From NCBI RefSeq assembly GCF_900564145.1, contig NZ_UOOB01000001.1, positions 620,001 through 684,000 of the forward strand: a stretch of 64,000 bases of DNA, given 5' to 3'. The translations under genes and the position numbers were made by a program. This DNA is from Comamonas sp. lk (GTDB taxonomy: Bacteria; Pseudomonadota; Gammaproteobacteria; Burkholderiales; Burkholderiaceae_C). Under the pieces are notes generated by a model. The model did no database searches. It was not told where the DNA came from and saw only the letters and a program-made list of their open reading frames with translations. Of this stretch, positions 43,978 through 52,324 are shown one piece after another (the first letter of the stretch is position 1; every line of letters starts with the position of its first letter).

Positions 43978-44865
43978 TCAGTGACTCCAGGCTAACGAGG
44001 GCAGCGCAGCGGCATCTGCACCCGGTACGGCTTGCAGGCCATGCTCATGCATGGGCAATATGCAGGCGGTTTTGAGCATATGCAGGGTCAGCTGATGCAA
44101 ATCGCTGACCTGGCGCCAGCGCATGCGCAGCAGCACTGGTGCATCGCCCAGATGGCGCTGCGAACACTGTAGCAGCGCATCCAGTCGCTGCAAGCGAGTT
44201 TGCGAATCCTGTGCGGCGCTTTGGTGGCTGCTTTGCTTGCGGCTCCAGTCATAGCGCTGCGGGCCTTCGGGCGGGGCCGAGCCTTCCAGCGCGGCCAGGG
44301 TGCAATGGGTATCGGCAAACACGGCCAGATGCTTGATCTGTCGGTAGCTTTCGATCAGGTGCTCGGTATCGGGGGGCAGCACCAGCAGCGGCTGCAGGCT
44401 TTGCTCGCCCAGCAGCGGGGTCAAGGCCTCGGCACTGGCGTAGATCAGCACGGTGGAGTAGCCGCGCACATAGCGCTGCAAGGCGGACAGCGGTGCCAGG
44501 CCGCTGTCCTGCGCCGACTGGCGCAGTCTGGCCAAGCCCAGTCTGGCGGGCAGGGTTGCCACGCGGCGGCTTTCGGTATTGCGTTCGGCCAGGCTGCGCA
44601 GCTCGGTGGCGGCTTGCCAGGCGGTCTGGCTCAGCAACTGGGCCAGGCCAGGCGTGCGTGCCGATTCGCTCTGGCTGCCGTCGATGACCAGCACGGACTG
44701 GCCCAGGCGCTGCAGCTGGGCGCACAGCGGCCAGAGCAGGGAATGTTCGGCCTGGCTGGCGGCCGCATGGTGCAGCATGGCCATGATGCGCAGGCCCGAG
44801 TCGCCGGGGCTGCCATGCAGATGTAGACCCATGCCCTGGTGAGGAGGGGAGTAAGACTCAAGCAT
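43978..44865 (-). CDS. FlhG-position MinD-like protein without a P-loop
   Basis: This 295-aa protein sits exactly where FlhG/FleN normally lies, between flhF and fliA. The middle of the protein follows a MinD-like outline: LGQSVLVIDGSQSE near residue 57, YSTVLIYASAEALTP near 140 and LLVLPPDTEHLIESYRQIKHL near 162 match the MinD core strands and the DAYALIK-like helix. The deviant Walker A KGGVGKT is absent (the N terminus reads HLHGSPGDSGLRIMAM), so ATP binding is unlikely. The ATG at 44865 overlaps flhF by eight bases. FlhG activity (stimulating FlhF, counting flagella) may be lost or changed. Assignment is by position and partial similarity only. Confidence 0.6.
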   Translation of the reverse strand: MLESYSPPHQGMGLHLHGSPGDSGLRIMAMLHHAAASQAEHSLLWPLCAQLQRLGQSVLVIDGSQSESARTPGLAQLLSQTAWQAATELRSLAERNTESRRVATLPARLGLARLRQSAQDSGLAPLSALQRYVRGYSTVLIYASAEALTPLLGEQSLQPLLVLPPDTEHLIESYRQIKHLAVFADTHCTLAALEGSAPPEGPQRYDWSRKQSSHQSAAQDSQTRLQRLDALLQCSQRHLGDAPVLLRMRWRQVSDLHQLTLHMLKTACILPMHEHGLQAVPGADAAALPSLAWSH

Positions 44866-46597
44866 GGGCGGTCTCGGCCAGCTCGGTGGATTGCGCCACT
44901 GGGGCTGCTTGGGCCGCTTGGTCTGTTTCCGTGGGCTCGGCAGATGGAGCCGCCTCGGCTGTCTGGGGAGCGGCGGGGGTAAAGAAGAAGTCCAGATCGA
45001 GGGCCTCGGGGTCGAAGGCCGATGGCGCGGTGGCACGCATGGAGGCCGAAGCCAAAGCCTGTGAATTGGCGCGCTCCCAGTCTTCAGGCACGCGCTGGCC
45101 GTTGGTCACGCCGCACAGCTGCATCTGGTGGCGGATCAGCGAGTCCACCGAAGGGCCGATCTTCACGGCTTCGTCGACCTTGGTCAGGATGGCATGCTGC
45201 GAGCCGCGGGCCTTGAAGGCGCGAATCACATCATCCTGGGCATCGCCCTGGGCGGCGGCATTGACAGCCAGCAGCTGCTGCACGCCTTCAATGTCCAGCA
45301 CATCGATGATCTCGTCCTTGCGCGGATCGCGCGGGGCCACGCCCGTGGTGTCGATCAGCACGATTTTCTTGTTCTGCAGCAGACCCAGCAGGTCTTGCAG
45401 GGCGGCCTTGTCATGGGCCTGGTGGGCCACCATGCCCAGCATGCGTGCATAGCTGCGCAGCTGTTCGTGGCCGCCGATGCGGTAAGTGTCCAGCGTGATC
45501 AGGCCCACGGAGGCGGCGCCGTGGCGCGCGGCGCACAGGGCGGCCAGCTTGGCCGTGGTCGTGGTCTTGCCCACGCCGGTAGCACCCACCAGCGCGTAGA
45601 CGCCGCCTCTGTCATACAGAGCGTCCTGGGCGGCATCGGTGCGCAGATTGCGTTCCAGCACCTGCATCAGCCAGCGCAGGGCATCGCCAGCCGAGAGGGT
45701 CTCGGGCAGTTTTTCGATTAGCGCGCGCGACAGCACGGGCGAGTAGCCGGCGCAGATGAGCTTGTGCATCAGGCTGGACTGAATCGGGTTCTGGCGGGTC
45801 TGGCCCAGCCAGGTCAGGGTGTTGAAGCGTTCTTCGAGCAAGTCCTTCATGGACTGCATCTCTTGCATCAAACCCTGCGGGCTGGCCGAGGCGGCCACGG
45901 CAGCTGTCGCTGTGCTTGGCTTGACCACGATGGGCTCGGATCGCAGCGGATTGTGGCGTGCAATCGGGGCGGCAGCGCTGGGCTGGGCGGGCCGGGAGGC
46001 GGAAAATTGCGCGGGGCGCGCGGCCTCGTTCTGGGCCCGGGTGCGCTGGGCAAACGTGGGCAAAGGCTCGTCGGCGCTCAGCGAGGCTTCGTGGCGGCGG
46101 CGCAGCATGCGCTCGCGCACATAGTCCTGAAACGACAGCGTGCTCATGGACAGCTGTTCCACGTCGTCCTGCACGGAAGCCTGTGTTGAGGCCTGCTCCG
46201 GCGCGGCCTCCTTGGCCGCCTGGCGGGCCAGCACATGCTCCAGCGTGCTCATGGCCGGCTTGGCAGGGGCGGCCGTGGTTGCGCTGGAGGATGGTGAGGC
46301 AGATGAAGCAGTAGCTGCAAGCGCCGACTTTTGCGATGAAACAGGAGCGAAGTCCTGATCGGTAAAGCGCTGCTTGCTACGAAAATCTCTAGGCTCGTCG
46401 ATGGCGCGGCGCTCGATGGCCGCGCGCAGTGGCGAGCCGGCATCCGTGGGCTGCACATCGTCCTCGGCCGTGGCCATGACTTCCACGCCCTCGGGGGTCT
46501 GACGGTTGGACAGGATGAGGGTGCCTTCGCCAAAAGCCATGCGCGCCTTGGCCAGGGCCTCGCGCGAGGTGGGGGCGTAGAAGCGTTTGATGTTCAT
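44858..46597 (-). CDS. flhF: Flagellar SRP-like GTPase FlhF
   Basis: FlhF is a membrane-associated GTPase that sets flagellar position and number. The 579-aa protein has a long low-complexity N-terminal B region and the NG GTPase domain with GATGVGKTTTTAKLA near residue 337, DTYRIGGHEQLRSYARMLG near 373, IDTTGVAPRD near 416 and LTKVDEAVKIG near 472. Its N terminus begins MNIKRFYAPTSREALAKARMAFGEGTLI, the usual FlhF start. It overlaps flhA by four bases and the downstream FlhG-position gene by eight. Confidence 0.95.
   Translation of the reverse strand: MNIKRFYAPTSREALAKARMAFGEGTLILSNRQTPEGVEVMATAEDDVQPTDAGSPLRAAIERRAIDEPRDFRSKQRFTDQDFAPVSSQKSALAATASSASPSSSATTAAPAKPAMSTLEHVLARQAAKEAAPEQASTQASVQDDVEQLSMSTLSFQDYVRERMLRRRHEASLSADEPLPTFAQRTRAQNEAARPAQFSASRPAQPSAAAPIARHNPLRSEPIVVKPSTATAAVAASASPQGLMQEMQSMKDLLEERFNTLTWLGQTRQNPIQSSLMHKLICAGYSPVLSRALIEKLPETLSAGDALRWLMQVLERNLRTDAAQDALYDRGGVYALVGATGVGKTTTTAKLAALCAARHGAASVGLITLDTYRIGGHEQLRSYARMLGMVAHQAHDKAALQDLLGLLQNKKIVLIDTTGVAPRDPRKDEIIDVLDIEGVQQLLAVNAAAQGDAQDDVIRAFKARGSQHAILTKVDEAVKIGPSVDSLIRHQMQLCGVTNGQRVPEDWERANSQALASASMRATAPSAFDPEALDLDFFFTPAAPQTAEAAPSAEPTETDQAAQAAPVAQSTELAETAHA
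46305..46395 (-). repeat. Possible mini-repeat pair in the FlhF N-terminal region
   Basis: TAGCTGCAAGCGC (plus strand near 46312) and TAAAGCGCTGCTTGCTACGAAAA near 46363 resemble mini-element arms (compare ATAAAGCGCTGGCAGCTATCAAAA in dsbD). They encode part of FlhF's variable region. Similarity is moderate. Confidence 0.3.
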
Positions 46598-48696
46598 GCG
46601 GATGCACCTTTAAGAATCGGGCCTATGCGTATGGTGTGCGTCTCGGGAATCTCGCTGTGCGAGAGCACCTGCAGACGTGGCGCCACACGGCGCAGCAGCT
46701 TGGCGATGGAGTTGCGAATGGCGTCGGGCACCAGCAGGCAGGCGGGCAGGCCCAGCTCTTCCTGCTGATTGACCACGTCCACGGCTTTTTGGGTGAGGAT
46801 CTCGGCCACGCCCGGGTCCAGCGAGGGCGAAGCCGGGTTCGATAGCGCTTGCACCAGCAGGCGCTCCAGACCGGGCTCGATGGCAATCACATTGAGCTCG
46901 CGGGTGGGGCCGTAGATCTGCTGCACGATGGCCGGTGCCAGCGCAATGCGCACGCGGCGGGCCAGCTCGGCAGGATCGGCGGTGGTGCTGGCGTTTTCGG
47001 CCAGGCTTTCGATGATGGTGCGGATATCACGAATGTGCACAGAGTCCTCCAGCAGCAGCTGGAGCACTTTCTGGAACGTTGTGATGGGCACCATTTTCGG
47101 GATGACTTCTTCTATGAGTTTGGGAGCCTGCTTGGCCACATGCTCGACCAGTTGCTGGGTCTCGGTACGCGAGAGCAGCTTGGCCGCCTGCACTTGCATC
47201 AAGTGTGACAAATGGGTGGCCATCACGGTTTCCGAATCAACGACGGTAAAACCAGCCATTTGTGCGGCTTCCTTCTGCCTCTCGTCTATCCAGTGGGCGG
47301 GCAGACCGAAGGCCGGGTCGGTGGTGGCCGTGCCAATCAGCGGCGTGGTGATGCCGCCGGGGTTGATGGCCAGAAACATGCCGGGGAAGGCTTCGCCCTC
47401 GCCCACCATCACGCCGCGCAAGGTGATGCGGTAGGCGCTGGGCTTGAGTTCCAGGTTGTCGCGCACATGGACGGCAGGGGGCAGAAAGCCCACTTCCTGG
47501 GCAAACTTGCGGCGCACGCCTTTGATACGGGTCAGCAGATCGCCCTGACGGTTCTTGTCCACCAGAGAGATCAGGCGATAGCCCAGCTCCAGCCCCAGCA
47601 GGTCCACCGGCTGCAAATCATCCCAGCTGGCTTCGCCGTCGTTTTGTGCGCTCTGCGGTGCCGGGGTAGGGGCTGCTGTGGCAGCGGCTTGCTGGGCCAG
47701 CTGCTTTTTGTGCAGCGCCCAGGCACCCCAGGCCATCAGGCCGCCCATGCTCAGAAACACCAGATGCGGCATGCCGGGAATCACGCCGATCAGCAGCAAA
47801 ATGCCGGCCGTGATGCCCAGCACCTTGGGCGACAGGAACAGCTGCTGCACGATCTGGCGGCCCATGTCGGCGTCCTTGCCCACACGCGAGATCACCATGG
47901 CGGAAGCCACGGAAATCAGCAGACCCGGAATCTGCGCCACCAGCGCATCGCCCACGGCCAGCAGAATGTAGCTGTCGGCCGCCTGGCTGGCCGACAGGCC
48001 GTGCTGGGCCATGCCGATGGCAAAGCCGCCGATGATGTTGATGACCAGAATCAAGATGCCGGCAATCGCATCGCCGCGCACAAACTTGCTGGCACCGTCC
48101 ATGGAGCCGAAGAAGTTCGCTTCCTCACTGACTTCGGCGCGGCGACGCTTGGCTTCTTTTTCGTCGATCAGGCCGGCGTTCAGGTCGGCATCCACGGCCA
48201 TCTGCTTGCCGGGCATGGCGTCCAGCGTGAAGCGGGCCGAGACTTCGGCAATGCGCTCGGCACCCTTGGTGATCACCACAAAGTTGATGACCACCAGAAT
48301 CGCAAACACGATCAGACCCACGGCAAAGTTGCCGCCAATCAGAAAGTGGCCGAAGGCCTCGATCACGGCGCCGGCCGCACCGGGGCCGGTATGGCCTTCC
48401 AGCAGCACCACGCGGGTGGAGGCCACGTTCAGCGACAGGCGCATCAGCGTGGTCAGCAGCAGCACCGAAGGAAAGGCAGCAAAGTCCAGTGGCCGGATCA
48501 TGTAGGCCGCTACCATCATCACCATCAGCGCTACGGCGATGTTCAGGGTGAAGAAGGTGTCCAGCATCCACGGCGGCACGGGCAGCACCATCAGGCCGAG
48601 AATGGCCACCACCAGCAGCGGCGTGGTCAGGCCTTGCAAGGTCTTTGCATTGCTGCCCAGCCACTGCGGCAGGGCTTGTAGCGGGTTGGAATTCAT
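46594..48696 (-). CDS. flhA: Flagellar export gate protein FlhA
   Basis: FlhA is the large export-gate subunit that receives chaperone-substrate complexes. The 700-aa protein has about eight N-terminal membrane helices, the FHIPEP-family segment with the highly conserved DLNAGLIDEKEAKRRRAEVSEEANFFGSMDGASKFVRGDAIAG near residues 170-215, and a cytoplasmic domain with EVIPKMVPITTFQKVLQLLLEDSVHIRDIRTIIE near 560. Length is typical. It overlaps both flhF and flhB by four bases, indicating tight coupling. Confidence 0.95.
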   Translation of the reverse strand: MNSNPLQALPQWLGSNAKTLQGLTTPLLVVAILGLMVLPVPPWMLDTFFTLNIAVALMVMMVAAYMIRPLDFAAFPSVLLLTTLMRLSLNVASTRVVLLEGHTGPGAAGAVIEAFGHFLIGGNFAVGLIVFAILVVINFVVITKGAERIAEVSARFTLDAMPGKQMAVDADLNAGLIDEKEAKRRRAEVSEEANFFGSMDGASKFVRGDAIAGILILVINIIGGFAIGMAQHGLSASQAADSYILLAVGDALVAQIPGLLISVASAMVISRVGKDADMGRQIVQQLFLSPKVLGITAGILLLIGVIPGMPHLVFLSMGGLMAWGAWALHKKQLAQQAAATAAPTPAPQSAQNDGEASWDDLQPVDLLGLELGYRLISLVDKNRQGDLLTRIKGVRRKFAQEVGFLPPAVHVRDNLELKPSAYRITLRGVMVGEGEAFPGMFLAINPGGITTPLIGTATTDPAFGLPAHWIDERQKEAAQMAGFTVVDSETVMATHLSHLMQVQAAKLLSRTETQQLVEHVAKQAPKLIEEVIPKMVPITTFQKVLQLLLEDSVHIRDIRTIIESLAENASTTADPAELARRVRIALAPAIVQQIYGPTRELNVIAIEPGLERLLVQALSNPASPSLDPGVAEILTQKAVDVVNQQEELGLPACLLVPDAIRNSIAKLLRRVAPRLQVLSHSEIPETHTIRIGPILKGASA

Positions 48697-49889
48697 CGGG
48701 ATTTACCTTCTGGCGCCTGAGCGGCTGTCGGTTCCTGGGCCGCTGTCTCGGGGGTGTTGCGGCCGTGTAGCGGGTCCAGCTCCACCGGCACCACGGGCTC
48801 GCCCAGTTCGCCGGGCGCCGGGCCTTCGCCGCGCAGCGCGGCTTTCAGGCGATACACATAGGCCAGCACCTGGGCCACGGCGGTATAGAGCGCGGCAGGA
48901 ATGGCCCGATCCAGATCGGCATGGGCATACAGCGCCCGCGCCAGCATGGGCGATTCGAGCACCGGAATCTGGTGTGCGCCCGCCACTTCGCGGATCTTCA
49001 GAGCCACCAGGTCCGTGCCCTTGGCAATCACCTGGGGCGCGGCCATGCTGGCATCGTCATAGCGCAGGGCCACGGCATAATGGGTGGGGTTGGTCACCAC
49101 AAAATCGGCACGCGGCACGGCGGAGACGCTGGCCCGGTCGGCAATCTCGCGCTGTTTCTGGCGCAGCTTGCTCTTGATCTGAGGATTGCCTTCGGATTCC
49201 TTGTGCTCCTGCTTGACTTCCTCGTGGCTCATCTTCAGGCGCGACTTGAACAGCACGGCCTGCAGCGGCACGTCGATCACGGCCACCAGCAGCACCACCA
49301 CCAGCAGCAAGGCCGTGCCCGAAGTCAGCCAGGAACCCACCATGGACAGCGCCATGGGCGAGGGCTGGGAGGAGACGGCCACAATCTCGGCAATGCGGCC
49401 GCTCATGAACTTCCAGGCCACAAAGCTCAGCACGGCCGTCATGAACACCATCTTGACCACGTTGGTCAGCTGTTGCTTGGAAAACAGGTTCTTGAGGCCG
49501 GACAGCGGGTTGAGGCGGTTGAACTGGGGTTGAATCGGCTTGAGACTGAAGATCCAGCCGCCTGCAGCCACACCGGCCAGCACCGAAGCACCGGTGGTGA
49601 CGGCAGCAAAAATCACGGAAATCGTCAAACCCAGGCCCAGCATGGATTGAAAGCGCTCCAGCATCAGTGCCGGCGTCTTGGCGCTGGCCGCATTGAAGAC
49701 CAGCTGCCGGGCCATGGCCTCTTGCATATGCTGCATCAGCGGCCGGGTACCCATGAACATCAGCAGTGCGCCCATGCCCAGAATGGCCAGATGCGACAAA
49801 TCCCGCGAACGCGCACCCTGGCCGTCCGCACGCGTTTTTTGCAGCTTGCGTTCGGTAGCCGGCAGGTTTTTGTCTTGACTCGATTCCAT
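48693..49889 (-). CDS. flhB: Flagellar export switch protein FlhB
   Basis: FlhB switches the export apparatus from hook to filament substrates after autocleavage. Four membrane helices lie within residues about 30-210, followed by the cytoplasmic domain with MSHEEVKQEHKESEGNP near 219 and the NPTH cleavage site in ADFVVTNPTHYAVAL near 266. The 398-aa protein has a C-terminal tail longer than usual, rich in Pro, Glu and Ala. It appears to be the first gene of the flhB-flhA-flhF-fliA cluster; the repeat-rich spacer lies upstream of it. Confidence 0.95.
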   Translation of the reverse strand: MESSQDKNLPATERKLQKTRADGQGARSRDLSHLAILGMGALLMFMGTRPLMQHMQEAMARQLVFNAASAKTPALMLERFQSMLGLGLTISVIFAAVTTGASVLAGVAAGGWIFSLKPIQPQFNRLNPLSGLKNLFSKQQLTNVVKMVFMTAVLSFVAWKFMSGRIAEIVAVSSQPSPMALSMVGSWLTSGTALLLVVVLLVAVIDVPLQAVLFKSRLKMSHEEVKQEHKESEGNPQIKSKLRQKQREIADRASVSAVPRADFVVTNPTHYAVALRYDDASMAAPQVIAKGTDLVALKIREVAGAHQIPVLESPMLARALYAHADLDRAIPAALYTAVAQVLAYVYRLKAALRGEGPAPGELGEPVVPVELDPLHGRNTPETAAQEPTAAQAPEGKSR

Positions 49890-50022
49890 GGCGCAATGAC
49901 GGATAGGGTGCCGTGATTTTGCGCAGGACCGGAGTTTTCAATGCGTGGATAAGAGGGGGGCTGGCCTTGTTTATGGGGGGTTCCGCTTGAAGGGCAGGGG
50001 CCGGGATATGCGCCCGGCAGCG
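49890..50022. other. Upstream region of flhB
   Basis: No gene or clear repeat is seen. It should hold the promoter of the flhBAF cluster (minus strand); no confident -35/-10 or sigma-28 motif was recognised. Confidence 0.4.
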
Positions 50023-50275
50023 CAGCTCCTTTCTTTTGCTTCTCCAAAAGAAAGGAACCAAAGAAAAGGCGACCCTACTGCCCACGACCCCTTCGCTGCG
50101 CTACGGAGCAACCTGCGCCGTCAACCTCTTGTGGCTGTGCGGCCCAACTCACTGCGTGCCTGCGGCACTCCGTTCAGACAAACGGCCGCAAGTCAGAGCA
50201 CGAAGCGGCTGCACTCTACGGTGCAGCCGCGCGCAACAAGAGGCTGCCGCCGCAGGCGTGGGCACAAGGGGGCAA
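50023..50275 (+). repeat. Structured repeat R1 (flhB-flgN spacer)
   Basis: The copy contains hairpin A (CCTTTCTTTTG / CAAAAGAAAGG, 50028-50055), a conserved middle (CTTCGCTGCGCTACGG, AACGGCCGCAAGTCAGAGCAC) and hairpin B (GCGGCTGCAC-TCTACG-GTGCAGCCGC, 50205-50230), then CCGCCGCAGGCG. A frame reading SPKERNQRKGDPTAHDP crosses it, a type of spurious frame common in proteobacterial repeats. R2 is an inverted, diverged second copy. Confidence 0.75.
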
Positions 50276-50299
50276 ATAGCGGGCTGGCTTTTTTGTGCT

Positions 50300-50340
50300 T
50301 TTGATAGCTGCCAACGCTTTTGGTAATTGGGCTATAGGCC
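50300..50340 (+). repeat. AGCTAT-type mini-repeat copy between R1 and R2
   Basis: CTTTTGATAGCTGCCAACGC, followed by TTTTGGTAATTGGGCTATAGG, is one of the better intergenic matches to the mini-element. Confidence 0.55.
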
Positions 50341-50352
50341 GATTACGTCATA

Positions 50353-50650
50353 AATCTCGCCGGCCGTCCCTTCCCTTTTGGCTGCGCCTGCGGCACGCGG
50401 TCCAGGCTGCGGGCATTGGCACCGCAGAGTGCCAATGCCTTGTGCTCTGATTGGCCGCCGTTTGTTCGAGCGGCGCGCGCAACGCAAAGCGAGTTGGACG
50501 GCCCCGCAGGCTGGATTGCGTGACACAGGTTTGCCCGTAGCGAAGCGCAGGGACGCAGACATCAGGGAAAGCGCTCTTTGCCTACTTTCTAGCGCGCTAG
50601 AAAGTAGGTCGCCTGCCGGGGCGAGACCCGGCCTCAAAGATGAAAAAATG
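50353..50650 (-). repeat. Structured repeat R2, inverted relative to R1
   Basis: On the minus strand the elements occur in R1 order: hairpin A as a perfect 26-bp palindrome (arm CTACTTTCTAGCG, 50582-50607), CGCTTCGCTACGGGCAAACCTG, CAAACGGCGGCCAATCAGAGCAC, hairpin B (GGCATTGGCAC-TCTGCG-GTGCCAATGCC, 50412-50439) and GTGCCGCAGGCG. Stems differ from R1 in sequence but keep pairing. Confidence 0.75.
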
Positions 50651-50744
50651 TATGAAATCCGGCTCCGCCCATTAATGGGCAAGCGCCGATAGCTATAAAA
50701 AACAAAACCCCGCAAAGCGAGGCTTCAAAGCAATAAAGAAAAAA

Positions 50745-51113
50745 TCAGCTGGCCGCGTGATAAATCCGCGCCCGGCCCTGGCCGGAGGAGGGCTTGTTGC
50801 CTAGGCTGCGCTCATAGGTGGCATCGTCGCCCATGGGCACGAGGGCCTGGGCACGGCGCTGGGCGAGCACGTTCATGCGGGCGGTCTGATCGCGCAGCAG
50901 ATTCAGGGCTTCACCCAGGCGGGCGGCGCGTTCGCGCAGCTCGGGTGTCCAGTCGTCGGGGCCAAAGCGGCGCACCAGCTGGGAGAAAGCCACCATGGCA
51001 TCGCGCATGCGGGTGCTCGATTGCTCCAGTGCCGCAGGGTCCTGGGCTTGCATGGACGCCGACACCATCTGAACCACCGCGTCCAGCGAATCGAGCATTT
51101 CTTGCAAAGTCAT
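50745..51113 (-). CDS. flgN: Flagellar export chaperone FlgN
   Basis: FlgN escorts the hook-filament junction proteins FlgK and FlgL to the export gate. The 122-aa protein is largely helical, beginning MTLQEMLDSLDAVVQMVSASMQAQDPAALEQSS, with a second helix TPELRERAARLGEALNLLRDQTARMNVLAQRRAQAL. FlgN sequences are poorly conserved, so assignment rests on length, helicity and position next to flgM and flgA. It is 23 bases from flgM and likely in the same transcript. Confidence 0.8.
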   Translation of the reverse strand: MTLQEMLDSLDAVVQMVSASMQAQDPAALEQSSTRMRDAMVAFSQLVRRFGPDDWTPELRERAARLGEALNLLRDQTARMNVLAQRRAQALVPMGDDATYERSLGNKPSSGQGRARIYHAAS

Positions 51114-51136
51114 GGGAGGGCCTGCTTGTCAGAGGT

Positions 51137-51460
51137 TCAGCCGCGGGCGTGAACCAGGAATTCTTCGGTATTGGCCAGCAGCTTGTTGGCCACGGCTTCG
51201 GCGTTGACGCGGAAGCTGCCGTTGGCAATGGCTTCGCGCATGGCCTTGACGCGGTCGGCGTCAAAGTCGGTATTGGCGCGGCTTTGAGTATCCAGGGCGC
51301 GGGCCGAGGAGGAGAAAGACACGGGCACACCGGCGGCGCGCTCTGGCAAACCCCGGGTGGATTCTTCGGCAGCAACAGTGGTCGCAGACTTTGGGGCCTG
51401 CTTGGCGGCCTGGGCTGCAGCACCTGTCTGGGGCAGCTCCGGCTTGTTTCCTATTTTCAT
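51137..51460 (-). CDS. flgM: Anti-sigma-28 factor FlgM
   Basis: FlgM binds FliA and is exported once the hook is complete, releasing the sigma factor. The 107-aa protein has the conserved C-terminal binding region FDADRVKAMREAIANGSFRVNAEAVANKLLANTEEFL, preceded by a disordered Ala-rich N terminus (MKIGNKPELPQTGAAAQAAKQAPK). A sigma-28-type promoter lies just upstream, so FliA likely drives its own inhibitor as in other bacteria. FlgN follows 23 bases downstream. Confidence 0.9.
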   Translation of the reverse strand: MKIGNKPELPQTGAAAQAAKQAPKSATTVAAEESTRGLPERAAGVPVSFSSSARALDTQSRANTDFDADRVKAMREAIANGSFRVNAEAVANKLLANTEEFLVHARG

Positions 51461-51505
51461 AGTGGTTCTCCAATCGCCCTGGCGGCGTAGGGCGTTGTAG
51501 CCGTG

Positions 51506-51532
51506 GTTTCGACCAATGTGCGCAGAACTTGA
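51506..51532 (-). promoter_or_regulatory. Sigma-28-type promoter of flgM-flgN
   Basis: On the minus strand a -35 TCAAGTTC (complement at 51525-51532) and a -10 GTCGAAAC (complement at 51506-51513) are separated by 11 bases, matching the spacing of FliA promoters (TAAAGTTT-N11-GCCGATAA). It lies 46 bases before the flgM start. Confidence 0.55.
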
Positions 51533-51574
51533 GATATTTTTTGCATGGACTCGGGGTATGGGGCCGGGTTTGCG

Positions 51575-52324
51575 CTATTGGACGACAACGACGCCGTTGG
51601 CATTGACGGTGCCAGTCACCAGGCGGCCATTATCCATGCGAACCCTGACTTGCTGCCCCTGGCCTGCGGCCGACATGGCCTTGCCCGAGGAGGAAATCGT
51701 GAAACCGCCGCCGTTGACCATGACCTGCACCGGCGAGCCTGCGGTGAACAGGTTGGGCGGGCGCAACATGTTCTGGCGCAGGGCCTGGCCGGCGTTCAAT
51801 GTGCGGGCTGCGACCTGGCCAACCCAGTCCTGGGCATTGGCATAGACGGGAGCGCTGTCTTCGGCCCAGTCCACTTCGGCCTGAACCGCGTCCTCTGCCG
51901 TCAGCATCTTGCCGGCGGGAATGCCGGTTTGCACCACCCAGGCCGGGCCGTAGGCGTGTACGGTGATGGGGAGAAACACATTCCAGTGCACAGCGCCTTC
52001 CAGGCAGCGCAGTCCCAGGCGGGTGCGACCCCACAGGCGGCTGCCAGCAGGCAGATAGGGTTCCACCCGGGAGCAGGCAGCCAGACGCAGGCGGGAATCC
52101 AGCTGGCCGGTCTGCACCTGCATGCGCAGCGGCATATTGCCGGCGGGCTTGTCCGTGTCCTGCTGCAGGGCCTGGTCCAGAAAACGCTGACCGATCTGCA
52201 GCAGCTGGCTGGTGCCGTCTTGCTGTGCCCATGCGCTCTGTGCCAGCAGGGCGGCCACGCCGACCACGGCGCAGCGCCGTAGGGCAAGAGCAGATGAAGC
52301 AATCAAGGAAGGTGGCACAAGCAT
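51575..52324 (-). CDS. flgA: Flagellar P-ring assembly chaperone FlgA
   Basis: FlgA is a periplasmic chaperone for P-ring (FlgI) assembly. The 249-aa protein has a signal peptide (LIASSALALRRCAVVGVAALLAQSAWA, cleavage near residue 34) and the SAF-like C-terminal domain with IPAGKMLTAEDAVQAEVDW near 145 and LNAGQALRQNMLRPPNLFTAGSPVQVMVNGGGFTISSSGKAMSAAGQGQQVRVRMDNGRLVTG toward the end. The ATG at 52324 begins MLVPPSLIASSA. It is divergent from flgB, with a 204-base shared promoter region. Confidence 0.9.
   Translation of the reverse strand: MLVPPSLIASSALALRRCAVVGVAALLAQSAWAQQDGTSQLLQIGQRFLDQALQQDTDKPAGNMPLRMQVQTGQLDSRLRLAACSRVEPYLPAGSRLWGRTRLGLRCLEGAVHWNVFLPITVHAYGPAWVVQTGIPAGKMLTAEDAVQAEVDWAEDSAPVYANAQDWVGQVAARTLNAGQALRQNMLRPPNLFTAGSPVQVMVNGGGFTISSSGKAMSAAGQGQQVRVRMDNGRLVTGTVNANGVVVVQ

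Noticed and set aside
47212..48681. 489-codon open frame antisense to flhA
   Set aside because: Opposite a fully conserved FlhA gene; no motif, no ribosome-binding site, composition of a shadow frame.
50036..50326. Open frames in repeat R1 (reading such as SPKERNQRKGDPTAHDP)
   Set aside because: The frames follow the repeat itself; covarying hairpins show selection on structure, and this kind of frame recurs as a spurious prediction in many proteobacterial genomes.
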